Both the position numbers and the translations under genes were made by a program. The notes under the pieces were generated by a model. The model was not told the DNA's origin, did not search any database, and saw only the letters and a program-made list of their open reading frames with translations. From Cryptomeria japonica (taxonomy: Eukaryota > Streptophyta > Pinopsida > Cupressales > Cupressaceae): 64,000 nucleotides of DNA. Below, one piece after another: positions 33,869 through 44,754 of the stretch. The stretch is taken from contig NC_081413.1 in the NCBI RefSeq assembly GCF_030272615.1, positions 717,669,867 through 717,733,866 of the forward strand, in the 5' to 3' direction. How positions within the stretch are numbered: position 1 is the first letter of the stretch; every line of letters starts with the position of its first letter.

Positions 33869-35709
33869 TTGCAGAAAATCATTGAGAGTACTAATGTGAA
33901 GATAGATGAACACTTTAGAAGATTTTTAGATTCTAAACTGACAGTTGAGAAGATCATAAATGAACCAATACAGAGTGCACCGGTACAGAATGTTGATCCA
34001 GTCACACCAGCATCATCAGAGAATTCCACAGTGATTGAAGAACAACAACATGTAAATAAACCCAGGTATGTAAGACTGGACCACTCAAAAAATCAAATAA
34101 TTGGAAATAAGTATCAAGGAGTTATGACAAGAGGAAGACTGACAAATGAAGAGGTACGCTTAATTTCTCAAATTGAACTAGCCTCTGTTATTGAAGCTTG
34201 TAAAGATGAACATTGGATAAAAGCAATGGAAGATGAACTAGAACAAATTGAAAAGAACAATACATGGACATTGGTTCCCCAACCTAAAGACACAAATGTA
34301 ATTGAAACTAAATGGGTATTCAGAAACAAACTTAATGAAGATGGTAAGGTAATCGGGAACAAAGAAAGATTAGTTTGTAAAGGATATTCAAAGAAAGAAG
34401 GAATTGATTATAATGAAACCTTTGCACTGGTAGCTAGAATTGAGGCAGTTAGATTATTTCTTGCATTTGTATCTCATAAGAACTACAAAGTATATCAAAT
34501 GGATATAAAATGTGCATTTCTGAATGGTGATCTTGAAGAGGAAGTTTACATTGAATGACCTGATGGATTTTCACTAACAAATGATAAAGATATGGTTCGC
34601 AGATTAAGGAAAGCTTTGTATGGATTGAAGTAAGCTCCTAGAGCTTGGTATGCTAGATTGGACAAATATCTTTTGAAGCTTGGTTACACTAAAAGTAATG
34701 CCGACAGCAATTTATAATACAAAGTGATTAATAATGACATCTTGGTTATTGAAATTTTTGTTGATGATATCATTTTTGGAGTTAAAGATGGATTATGTAA
34801 AGACTTTCCTAATAAGATGATGGAAAAATTTGAAATGTCTATGATTGGGGAGATAAAATTCTTTTTAGGATTGCAGATTTCACAAACTGATAAAGGTATA
34901 TTCATATGTTAAACTAAATATATGAAGGAACTATTGAAGAATTTTGGTGTGGGAAACTCTAAACCGATAAGTACACCTATGACTACAACTGATAAATTTC
35001 ATTGAAGGATGATTCAACTCCTGTTAATCCTACAAGATATAAATATATTATTGAAGGTTTACTATATTTGACTCAAACAAGACCTGATATAATGAATGTA
35101 GTATGTATTGTCTCAATATTTCAGAGTAATCCTAAAGAAAATCATGAATCAATAGTGAAAAGGATTTTCTGGTATCTACAAGGCACAACAAATCTTGGTT
35201 TATGGTATCCCAGAGATGAAAACTTTGATTTATGTGCATACATAGATGCTAATTGGGCATGAGATGTTGATGATAGAAAAAGAACCACCAATGGAGCATT
35301 CTTTCTTGGCAGTAGATTAATTTCATGGTTGAGCAAGAAGTAGACTTGTACATCATTATCAACAGCAGAATCAAAATATGTTGCAGCAACAACTAATTGT
35401 ACTCAGGTATTATGGATTAAACAAATGTTGAAGGACATAAAGGTAAAATGCAAAGAGCCTATAATCATTTACTATGATAATTCTGTAGCCTTTGATATAT
35501 CAAAGAATCTGGTATCTCACTCTAAAACTAAACATGTTTCTATCAAATAGAATTTTTTGAAAGAGAATGTTGGAGCAAAAGAAGTACAATTGGTTTATGT
35601 GAATACTAAAGAGAAGATTGCAAATATTTTTACAAAGACTTTGCCTAAGGGAGCTTTTGAATATATCAGAGAATAGCTTGGGGTAATACCCTCACCAGTA
35701 GAAACTTAG
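33869..35709 (+). pseudogene. G reverse transcriptase and RNase H
   Basis: 33869-34558 has the linker and RT N-terminus (WIKAMEDELEQIEKNNTW, DIKCAFLNGDLEEEVYIE), ending in TGA where Gln of the usual EQPDG is expected. Further stops include TAA within GLKQAP (near 34630) and one near 34714. The catalytic FVDDIIFG is kept near 34755, then FFLGLQISQTDKG. A frameshift near 35000 changes frame; 35002-35709 covers QTRPDIMNVV, DANWA, STAESKYVAA and the RNase H tail to FTKTLPKG. Stops replace Gln in the SKKQTC and LGV contexts. Nonfunctional. Confidence 0.9.
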
Positions 35710-36050
35710 ATAGTTGAAGTTTTGCATCAAACTGATAGAACCTAATAGAGAAACCTTTTTTCGGCTTTGATGGAGGAGAGCTACTTCTCAGGGGGAGTAG
35801 TTGGTTGTATGTTCTGGTATTTTATTTCTATTTCTTTGGCATTTGATGTCAAAGGGGGAGAGATATCTATGGAAAAAAAATATCCTATTGGGAGATTATT
35901 CATTGGGGAGAAATTTATACTCTCTACATTTTGATTTTTGATTTCTGGTATTGATCTCTATTTTGGGAGATATGTTGGTTTTTGGCATTTCTGCTTTGAC
36001 ACTTAGATGTTTTTCCATCTAGTTTTGCCATCAATGCCAAAGGGGGAGAT
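35710..36050 (+). promoter_or_regulatory. 3' tail of G with repeated polypurine tracts
   Basis: Four purine tracts: CAGGGGGAG near 35790, AAAGGGGGAGAG near 35850, TGGGGAGAAA near 35905 and AAAGGGGGAGA at 36039-36049. The last sits at the LTR edge and is the likely plus-strand primer; the others are embedded in repeated TTTGGCATT...CAATGCCAAAG-like text. Confidence 0.8.
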
Positions 36051-37094
36051 TGTTGGTATTATGGATGTGTTGCATTAGTTTTTTCATTGATGTCAAGACT
36101 TATCTTTCTGGAGAGTTATGGTTATGACACTGACACATTGTGTTCATTGGCATGGGTAGTGACTTATGCATAGTCACCGACATTTGGTTCACCAGCACTG
36201 ATGAAGACTTGTTATCATCTGGAGATCACTTTATTATGTCGAAGACATGGTTTGAATATTTGGTTTTGGTGTTTTGGTTATTGGTCTAATCAGGTTGACA
36301 TATTTGCTGTTACCGACAAATTGGTCTAGGTTATGCACCAGCACATGTTATCTATTCTAGATCAGCACAACACATTATGTAGATGATTTATTCATTGAAT
36401 ATTATTGTAAATGTATTGAGCTGACATGATGCATCACATCTTGACTTATTTGTAATTGATTTGAATATTCTTAGTGAGCCGACCTACACATTTAGTCTTA
36501 GGCTTGGTATATATGTAAGATCTCATTTGTGAGATGAATGTAACATAGAATGATATTGTAATGGAGTGTGGTATTTGGTATATGTAAATATAAGCAGAGC
36601 TATTCATGCAAACATCATTCAAAGGTTCAAGGAGGTTTGAAGGTGATTATCAAAGCTTAACCGATACTGAATCCAACATTGGAGATGCTATTTTGAGCAG
36701 TACATTATTCTAGGATTTAACCATCCTTCTATAGTCATTGCGACTCCCATTGAGTGTGCTCTAGGTGGTTGGCCTTTCTGCATGTGCAAAACCCATTTAT
36801 GTACACATACTATCCGCAGTAGTATCATCTGATTGTGGGTAAGGTTTCCCACCATGGTTTTTTTCCTTACAGGGTTTCCATGTCAAAAATCTTTGTGTTA
36901 AGTGTTGTGGATGTTATTTTATTTCTGTTTCATGCTTTAAGTTTCACCAGTAATAATATTAACTGTTAATCTGTTAACTAGAATTAAGATTGGTTTACCG
37001 ATATTAAGTATCAAGTTTGATTAAGTTATATTTGGGTTGAAATTAATTGACAACTAATTCACCCCCACCTCTCAATTGCCTTTCGGTCCTAACA
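36051..37094 (+). repeat. 3' LTR of G
   Basis: TGTTGGTATTATGG...CGGTCCTAACA. The shared block is at 36843-36900. D LTR sequence resumes at 37095. Confidence 0.93.
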
Positions 37095-38325
37095 ACAACT
37101 TCAATCTTTTGAATATCAACAATGCTTAATCATAACTCAACATATGCATCTCTCAATGCTTCTACTTAATATCCCTTATCAAAGATTAACTAAATCAACA
37201 AATAAGATCACAACCACAAAAGCATTCACCACTTGGCACAAATGTTTATACGTGGAAAACCCAAATAGGTAAAAACCACAGTGAGATGAGCCTCACAAGG
37301 ATAGCTATCTGAACTCTTTCGAAGCTAGCCCTATTAGGCTAAAGTCTATTAGAGGTTTACAATAAGTCCTATTAAGAACTAATTTCGGTTAGGAATCACT
37401 CGGTTAAGGGATTTACAAATATGCCTTGTTAGAAGCACAATACCCTGTTAGGAGTAACCTCACTGGAGGATTTAAGAATCCAAGCTAATGGACCACCTTG
37501 TTAGAGGATTTAATGAGTAACCAAGCTTGTTAGAGCTTACCCGGTTAAGGGATTTAACTTCTACTATAATTGTTAGAAAACAACAGGTTTTCTTGATATG
37601 TCTGAGTAGAACTACATTTTCTTGATCAGATCCTTCTATAACCTTCAGTCTTCCTTCATTCAAAGTGTAGATCCATCCACCGGTTTGGCAACAACACACT
37701 CAATAGGTTTTCTACCAACCTTGCCAACAACCTTAACAAACAACTTCATCGACCTTAAATACAAATCAATTAGGTTAGTAAAACAACAAAACCTAATTCT
37801 CATCATTGAGATTACAAACAAGTCAGTTCAATCTTGACCATTAAAAATCATGACAATCTCTTCACATTCTTCAAGACAATTCCAACCGCTCCATGATCAC
37901 CGCTCCATTGGACATTGTAACTCATCATGCACTGTGCATTAGATGCAATCCACTTTGTTCCTTCCCTAGACAAGAACAAACATGCCAAAACAATTTAATA
38001 TCTCCTTAATCAAATGATCACACGCGTCTCCATCATTACCGCTCATTAGATAATAAACCATGAAACTTGGTCGGTTAGGGTTTAACAACTGATAGGGTTT
38101 ACTAGTTACATTACATAGAAAGGTTTAAACCCTTTACACCGGTTCACCAATTCAACTCACAAACTTTACATACCAGTTATAACATCTTTCACAACTCTCT
38201 TCTTACCAGTTATTAGCCAATATCAAAAACAACAATATCAGCAATAACATGACTATCATTTACCGGTTCAATTGACATCAATGACAACATATCATTAATG
38301 CAATCTACATGCAAAAATGCCAACA
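37095..38325 (-). repeat. D 5' LTR, second part
   Basis: Continues the D LTR after G. It shows the ACGTGGAAAACCCAAAT...CACAGTGAGATGAG block (37235-37288) and the run of CGGTTAAGGG words (37380-37560) seen in the F LTRs. It ends AATGCCAACA at 38316-38325, the outer edge of D, next to Gypsy gag sequence. Confidence 0.88.
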
Positions 38326-38690
38326 CAAACTCTTTGCAGGTCCTTGACATCCTTAAACTCAAAGTAGTCCTCTAGCTCTCTGATCCAATCGATCAGATCC
38401 TCCAGGTTAAACGTTCTAGAAAAATTAGAAACCTAAACTTTATGCACTTTTCTTGCTTGTGCCACTACTCTTAGGAATCTCTCCTCTCTCTCGTCTTCTG
38501 ATCCTTCAGCTTCCTTAAGCTCTTCATCAACTTCCTCATATTCATCCTCAGAATCAGGGTTTCTTCGCAAACTAGCCAAAGCATTATGGATTTCATTCCT
38601 TACTTCATTCTTGAAGTCTTCCATCATCTGTTCTACCCTCTGGGGGTTTGTTCTCCTCGACGACATCTCTTCTTCCACTCCGATGAACTA
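38326..38690 (-). pseudogene. K gag fragment (Gypsy)
   Basis: The minus strand reads MSSRRTNPQRVEQMMEDFK from about 38665, an acidic segment (EDEYEEVDEELKEAEGSEDE), then, after an in-frame TAG, DLIDWIRELEDYFEFKDVKD, the start of a Ty3/Gypsy retrotransposon gag domain. D inserted right after this motif at 38325, so the remaining gag and pol are missing from the window. Gag would form the particle shell. Confidence 0.8.
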
Positions 38691-38842
38691 CCTCAACTTG
38701 GTGATCAGACTACCAGTTTCAATTGCCTCCCATCGACAATCTATTGAATACACACGCAACCTACCTCCAATTGAAGATCTGTCCACCTCAAGGAATGCCT
38801 CAATGTTCACAAATGATTCTTTCGCTGGCCGGTCCATAACCA

Positions 38843-38854
38843 GCTCTGATACTA
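38843..38854 (-). promoter_or_regulatory. Primer-binding site of K
   Basis: The complementary strand reads TAGTATCAGAGC, one base from the initiator-Met site, two bases from the K LTR start. Confidence 0.82.
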
Positions 38855-38856
38855 AT

Positions 38857-39600
38857 TGATGCAACCATAACTGGTAAAAACTCTCAAAAGAGTCAACCGA
38901 CTTATACAGCGAGAGAGACACAACAATAGAAATAATAAAACATAACAAATTCACATAAATAGATCATAATAAAGCCATATAAATTCCAACAATCATTATA
39001 TTATCCTCAAAGAACATCCGGTAATTAACCGGTTACATGTAGGCTTCAAGCCAGATACAATCCAATCGGGACTCTAAGAATCAATCAGATCACAAGATGT
39101 GAATCTCAATCCTCATTCTAAGTTCTACTCCCTCTACCCCTACAAATGATTACCTAACATCATATTTATACCCACTGGAACACATCCGAGTCGGCCTCAT
39201 AAGATTACATTCACCAATGTAGGAAAATGAAATGTGTAATTAGGCCAGCCCTAAGAATTAGATAAATATTTCTGGATAATAACAACCAAGTGATGCAGTT
39301 CAGCAGGAAGGTCGACAACACACCAAAGAACATTGAACAAGACCCAAGATGGATCCACACACCAAGAATCACATTGGTAATGAAGGAAGACCAACTAGTA
39401 AGCACAAGAACTATCTCGGGAACCCAAAAATAGCCAACCAAAAGCGATAGCTGACCAGAAAAGAACCTAAATGAACAAGAAATCTAGAATCAACCACATG
39501 AAACCACTAGGAAACCGCAAGCAAGATCTGCCACAAAGAACAAGAAACTACTGGTACATACCAGTAAGAATACATAAAACTGCACAAAGAACTAAACAAG
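38857..39600 (-). repeat. 5' LTR of K
   Basis: Begins TGATGCAACC in plus orientation beside the primer site. The other end cannot be fixed because no second copy is in the window; plant-mobile-domain coding sequence is certain again by about 39640. The end coordinate is approximate. Confidence 0.6.
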
Positions 39601-39629
39601 AACAAAACTGAAAGGAAATATTTTTGGTC

Positions 39630-40805
39630 GATGCAATATTGCTCATCGACCGAGGATGCTCCTACATCAGCTGTGATTGGAACAGTTAGATCACTCAGTG
39701 GAATAGGCATATGTCTGGCCCACCATGCATCATACTTAGGAGTAGTCCTTGGATATGTCGTACCTACACTCCAACCCCACTGTAATGCCTGAAGAGCATC
39801 AAACTCAGAAACAACCACATGTGGTTGTATACAAGCACCCCAATCAGAAACCTCATGAGAAACACGAGCAAATGAAGTTGTAACAATAGCTGTCACCTAT
39901 ATCTCCCCAGACTATCTGAGTACTCATCCTAGAAGGTACATCTCAATAATCCTTTGCATCTCCACGGTCCTCCCAATGAGATATCTCTATTGTCTATAGA
40001 ATGGCAAGTGTTGAGCATCATTTGTCCAACCGGGGAAATCTAAATGTCTCCAAATGAAATGTTGTAAGATATCAAACTGATGTTGCCAGTACAAGGTGTT
40101 ACCTTAACCCCTGTGTCTAATCCCAGGTGTATATCTGTATGCATATGGCTCCTCAAGATTCAATTTAACATGAATAACTAGCCTCTAGATAGAAATGTGT
40201 TCCCAAGCCCAGGTCTGGAGCAATGTCACACCATACTTGATCGATCGGTATCCCAAGTAAACAATGTTGTGCATTGGATAATAAACCATGGCTAAGAGAC
40301 AAGGACCCCAAGCATATACTCAATGATGAACAATCATATCATGGAGAACTCTTCCCCATCCAACTGGAAAGCCATGGCCTCATCTGTCAAGAATAAGAAA
40401 ACCACCTACGATACTACACAATACTATAGTGAGATCATCATAGTCCAATCGATCCCATGGGATATCATAATGACCACTGATCTGTAAGTCCTACTCCTCA
40501 CACTCAAAAAGGGCACATAGTCCAGCAACGCCATCATCATGATCATATAAAAATCTCTCACCATGGATGGGAATATGTTGTATATGCCACACATCCTCTA
40601 ATGTAATGGAGGCCTCACCAATCGGAAGATGGAAGGTACATGTCTCAGAATGCCATCGCTCCACTAACGCAGTGATCAAGGCCCTATTGGCCATACTCTT
40701 TGGCAAATGTAAAGCATAATACAATCCTAGATGTTGGATATGAGAAATCTCCTCATCAAGTAAATAGACTCATAGATCAAGACCACTGGATCTACTCTGT
40801 CAGCA
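39630..40805 (-). pseudogene. Plant mobile domain (PMD) protein, degraded
   Basis: Minus-strand reading gives RALITALVERWHSETCTFHL then PIGEASITLEDVWHIQHIPI, the N-terminal signature of the plant mobile domain shared by MAIN/MAIL1-like proteins and many transposon ORFs. Further matches in order are VGGFLILDR, TLLQTWAWEHIS near 40205 and PYAYRYTPGIRHRG near 40125. An additional stretch follows at 39896-39630 (YPRTTPKYDAWWARHMPIPL). At least eight stops lie in or between these motifs. PMD copies travel with MULE transposons and as additional ORFs of Gypsy elements, often antisense near the 3' LTR. The plus-oriented polypurine tract and LTR C lie downstream of it, which fits an antisense ORF of a Gypsy element. 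A captured host gene is the alternative. Confidence 0.8.
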
Positions 40806-41668
40806 GTATAACACTCCAATATTCTCCTGCACATAAAAAATATTGAAAATATCAGATATCGGATAAAGTGATTAAAAAATGATCATACGCATGACAAAAA
40901 GCTTCAATTTACAATGAATGCATAATGTTTAACACTTATGCATTGCATTTAACACTAATGTGTTACATTTAATGCTTATGCTTGACATTTAACATGTATG
41001 CATGAACATATGAGCTAATGCGTAAACAGATAAACATTTGCATAACACTTGAAACCTATGCATAACACCTACACTAATGCGATACACTTTAGGGTAATGC
41101 GTGACAATTAATGCATATGCATGAAAAACAAAAGGTGATTGCGTAATCCTTAAAAATTAGGACTATCAAAAAATTTGGAAAAATTGACAAAAACAGGCAA
41201 AACATAGAGCAAAAGTTTGGAAAAAGACCATGTCGCCCGTCCCCGGTGGTCTCTGATAAGAACGTACTCACTTGGACAATTGCAGTTGTGCCCTATAGCC
41301 AACCATGATGATAAAATACTCATAGGAAAACAAAAGACTCATAATGATTTCCAAGAACTCAACATAATGCAAATGAGCAAATGAAATGGCAAAATCACTA
41401 TTTATAGCTCAAAATTAGGGTTTTTCTCACTCCAATGGTCGTGGACCCTGTGAACTTCAACGAACTTGTAGGCTACTCAAATGATCCTGATATTGTATGA
41501 AACTTCACACGATTGCTCATTACAATGATATCGACAATATGGTATCAATTTCCGAATTCTTCGACCACTTTTTCCTAGGGGGCATATTTACACACTAAAC
41601 GTCACCGATACATACTGGGGCAGAAATTTTTCATTTTCTTTGAAACAAAGTCATTTTGACATTATCTT
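40806..41668. other. Noncoding stretch with a scattered ATGCRTAA-like word
   Basis: No gene seen. Between about 40910 and 41150, words such as TTATGCAT, TAATGCGT and ACTAATGCG recur roughly every 15-25 bp, alternating with ACATTTAACA-like text. The part from 41560 on resembles 3900-4000 (GGGGGCAT block) and leads into the polypurine tract. Confidence 0.6.
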
Positions 41669-41681
41669 AAAGAGGGGCAAA
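41638..41681 (+). promoter_or_regulatory. Stem-loop plus polypurine tract before LTR C
   Basis: Arms 41638-41653 and 41657-41672 pair at 13 of 16 positions, counting one G-U, around a 3-nt loop. The tract AAAGAGGGGCAAA (41669-41681) ends at LTR C. The arrangement matches element A at 4001-4046. Confidence 0.65.
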
Positions 41682-42939
41682 TGTAGACACCTAAAAAAGT
41701 CTCATTGATCATGTACTAATAATTCATCTAATTGATTAAATAATTCATTAATTATTTAATTAAGCTAATTAATCTTATTCTTCTAATTTCATATTTCTTC
41801 ATCATCTTACTAATTTTCTATTTTCAATTCTATCATTGTTTAATCATTTAAACCATTTTCTAATGCTAATTAAATATTTATTATTTAATTAATTATGATT
41901 TTAATCCTTCAATTTAAATAATCTTTATTATTTAAATACATTCATTTTCAATTTCTATCTCTATTCAATTAATCATTAACCCTTTTTCTAAATATTAATT
42001 ATTTAATTAATTATGATTTTCATCCTTTAATTTAAATAATCTTTATTATTTAATTAAATTCAATTTCTAAATAATTAAATAATTTCTTTAAATTATTTAA
42101 TTAACTAATTAATTCTTCAAATTCCAAATCCCCAAATTCGTATTGCTTCTAATTTCATTTAATTCCAATTCCCCAAATTCTGATTTCATTTAATTTAATT
42201 AATTCTCTAAATTCAAATTCAAATTCCTATTCTTCCAACTTCAAATACATGTGCATGATTTCAAAAATCAAATTGGAAATCAAAGTCAAGTTCTAAATAT
42301 ATTCAAATAACAAATTGAATTTAAAATAAATTCAATATTTGAATTAAATCTCATGCAAAGATTAAATTGAAAATCAAAGTCAAAGTGCAAGCACATGCTA
42401 AATTAATTAAATCTTTTCAATCCCTATTTCTATCTTTTAGTTAGTTTTTTTCTAAATAAAGCTCTCAATCAGCTTTCAATTAGTTAACTATTCCATCCTC
42501 TTTATTTCCTCCAATCACCCTTTTTCATCTTTCAATCATCTTTTTTCTCAATCAGTTAACTCATTGATCTATTAAATCTATTATGTTCCACCTCCAAATT
42601 AGCAGTTCAACTATCAATCAACATGGAGCTCATCCAATTTCCACCTCTCAATCAATCTCACCCAATAATCTATAAATTGAGCATTCAATCTCCATTTTCA
42701 ACAATCACGAACTTTGAATCTTTGTGTCATTTGCAGGTTGTCAGTGTGATATCTGAGAGCTATCATACCACAAAGAAGAGAAGAACAATGGAAACTACAT
42801 GCAGTCATGGAATAGGGAGTTTTGATTGATTATTTTACATTCCTATTTGCTTGATTGTATCATTTCATTGGTTTTGTTTAGGATTCGTGATTTCCCTCTG
42901 TTTCTAGTTGAATTTAATGATGAATTTTGGCATACACAC
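41682..42939 (+). mobile_element. LTR C, Gypsy 3' LTR
   Basis: Starts TGTAGACACC right after the polypurine tract. The body is a run of ATTTAATTAA-type text, as in LTRs A and B. A TATA-like CTATAAATTGAG lies at 42670-42681. The 3' end is provisional, set at CATACACA (42939), because there is no second copy and no primer site follows. It probably belongs with the PMD-bearing stretch to its left. Confidence 0.6.
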
Positions 42940-43660
42940 TTATCACTAGTTTTTATACTAATGTAAATATGCTTATGCAAAGTCAAAAGATATCGAATAA
43001 TACAAATTACCTAAAAGACCTCAACCTAAACCTTCAACTATCAAGGAGAAAAACATTCTTACTTCTTCAAAGGTTTCTCCTCCTTCTTAGCCTTCCACTA
43101 AGACTCGACAAAATTGTTGTGCAAGAGAATGCCGATGAAGATGTTGTGTTCGATCTTGTGAAGCTATCCCTAAAAATAATCCTCAAAATACTCAATCTCC
43201 TCAAACTCCAATAGTTGATATGATTCCCTTTTCTCCTAAGAAATATGTTCAACCAACATCTCCAAATCATAATTGCATAAAACATGTGATGGTTTTACTC
43301 TTATTCATGTTCTTGCTCCTCTTGCTTTAAACTTTGATGAAGAAATAGGTGAAAATGTTATTCATAATGGTAATACAACTTCTAATGCTTCTAATAGTGA
43401 GTATGAGTATGTTGATGTGGACAAACATTTATCGGATGAGTTTTCACAAACTTTAATCCTAGCTCCTAGAATCAAACAAAGTGACTTACAACATGAGCAT
43501 AGTCCTTGTTTGGATCTTGTGATAGCTCCATCTGTTGTGCTCGATATCGCCCCTCTGGTGTGTTGTTCGCCTTCCCAAAATAGTGATCAACAAGATCGGG
43601 AGGTGGATGTCATGCTAGATTAGCAATATTAGCACCCATTAAGTCATGCGCATTTTTCAG
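42940..43660 (+). other. Degraded coding-like stretch, unassigned
   Basis: Pro-, Ser- and Lys-rich frames (for example KRPQPKPSTIKEKN near 43010) and an open frame at 43273-43623 with Asp- and Ser-rich content. I recognise no domain. It could be the remains of a Gypsy gag C-terminal linker or part of the unit that carries the ORF at 44755. Nothing else is seen here. Confidence 0.35.
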
Positions 43661-43677
43661 GAAAATCTATGGCTTTT

Positions 43678-44376
43678 GCTATTTCACAAGGCAAATTTGC
43701 ACGTGGTTTAAAACCCATGAAATGGCGAAAAGGAATTGTGTTCAAAATGGCTAAAAGGGTCTCACATAAAAGATGGTCATCTTTGATTTCATCCGATGGT
43801 TCGTGCTATTTCGCAAGATAAAAGGGCTCGACAGTTAAACTCTGCGGAATGGCGAAATGATGTGGCATTCCAAGCAGATAGTCTGACTGGTCTAGAAGGC
43901 GAGTAAGATGATGGCACGTGGTAGAAAATGCAACAGTCAGTGAGGCAGGTCCAAGAGTTTAAAAGAAGGCGGGTCTCAGAAGTGAGTCATGCCGCGCGAT
44001 AAAAGGTGTTCTGATAGATACAAGTGGCAAAAATGCAGAGGAACCTAATGTTTGTCTCTCAACAAATGAAAGATTGACATGTCAGCTTGGAAAATGACTA
44101 GATGCTAGCTATTTGGAGTTGAGTCAGAGGGCCCACATTTACCGAAGTCAGTTCAGAATGTAAAGATCGATCAAGTCTCATTTGATCGAACGGCTCGCAC
44201 TATTTTGCAAAGGTAAAGTGCTCGCGCTTTAAGCCCTGCGAAATGGTAAAAAGGTTTTGCATTCCCAAAGACAAATAAAATAGGAAGTTAAAGGAAGATC
44301 AACTTCATCTTGATCTAATGGCTGGCGTTATTTCGTGAAGCAAAATTGCCAAGAAGTTAGGCCTTGCAAAATAGTG
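43678..44376. repeat. Four diverged copies of a ~50-bp stem-loop repeat
   Basis: Units at about 43678-43726, 43804-43856, 44198-44248 and 44326-44376. Each starts with GCTATTTCGCAAG-like text and ends with CTTGCGAAATGGC-like text about 25 bp later, so each can fold on itself. Spacing is irregular. No protein is seen in the DNA between them. The stretch lies upstream of the ORF at 44755 and may be its leader. Confidence 0.65.
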
Positions 44377-44754
44377 AAAAGAGAAAATACACAGGCGTTG
44401 TGACCCGTTGGAGCGAAAATTTTGAATTCTTTCATGAATTAAATTCTAAAGGGATGGCTAAAGCATGTGGAGTCAATGTCGCAGTTAAGAGCCCAGCTAC
44501 CATATATGATCTCGCATCAATTAAACCAAGGTATCATTCTAAAGAGTATTTGCAAAGAAGCAGTTGCAGAGTGGTTTTTCTTCAGTTGCAGAGTGGATTT
44601 CTTCAGTTGTAGAGCTAATTCCTTTGAGTTAAAGAAGGTTTTTCTATACTCTTGTTTGGCCATCATTTTTAACTGTGTGTGCTTTAAATTGAGGTTTTGA
44701 TTTGTCGTAGAACAATTTAGGGTGATTGTTAGATTGCTTGTTTAGTTTTAAGAG

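Larger units (their letters stand above)
30470..37094 (+). mobile_element. G: plus-strand Copia element inserted in the D LTR
   Basis: LTRs of 1,058 and 1,044 bp, primer site, gag, protease, integrase, RT, RNase H, polypurine tract. The element splits the D 5' LTR. The left edge has decayed (TTTTGG instead of TGTTGG) and no clean target duplication remains: the flanks AAACC and ACAAC agree at three of five bases. Coding content is collinear with F but on the other strand. At least nine in-frame stops and several frameshifts. Confidence 0.92.
5686..38325 (-). mobile_element. D: old Copia element, split by four later insertions
   Basis: About 5.6 kb of minus-strand Copia sequence is spread over 32.6 kb. 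In coding order it consists of the 5' LTR (38325-37095 and 30469-30269), a primer site, gag N-terminus (30268-29904), gag and zinc knuckle (22340-21579), protease to integrase (16766-15673) and integrase end to RNase H (7624-5686). L, E, F and G occupy the gaps. The 3' end stops within the RNase H tail, so the C-terminus and 3' LTR are missing. Its proteins are closely related to those of F, position for position. It is inserted in the gag of Gypsy element K. Confidence 0.85.
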
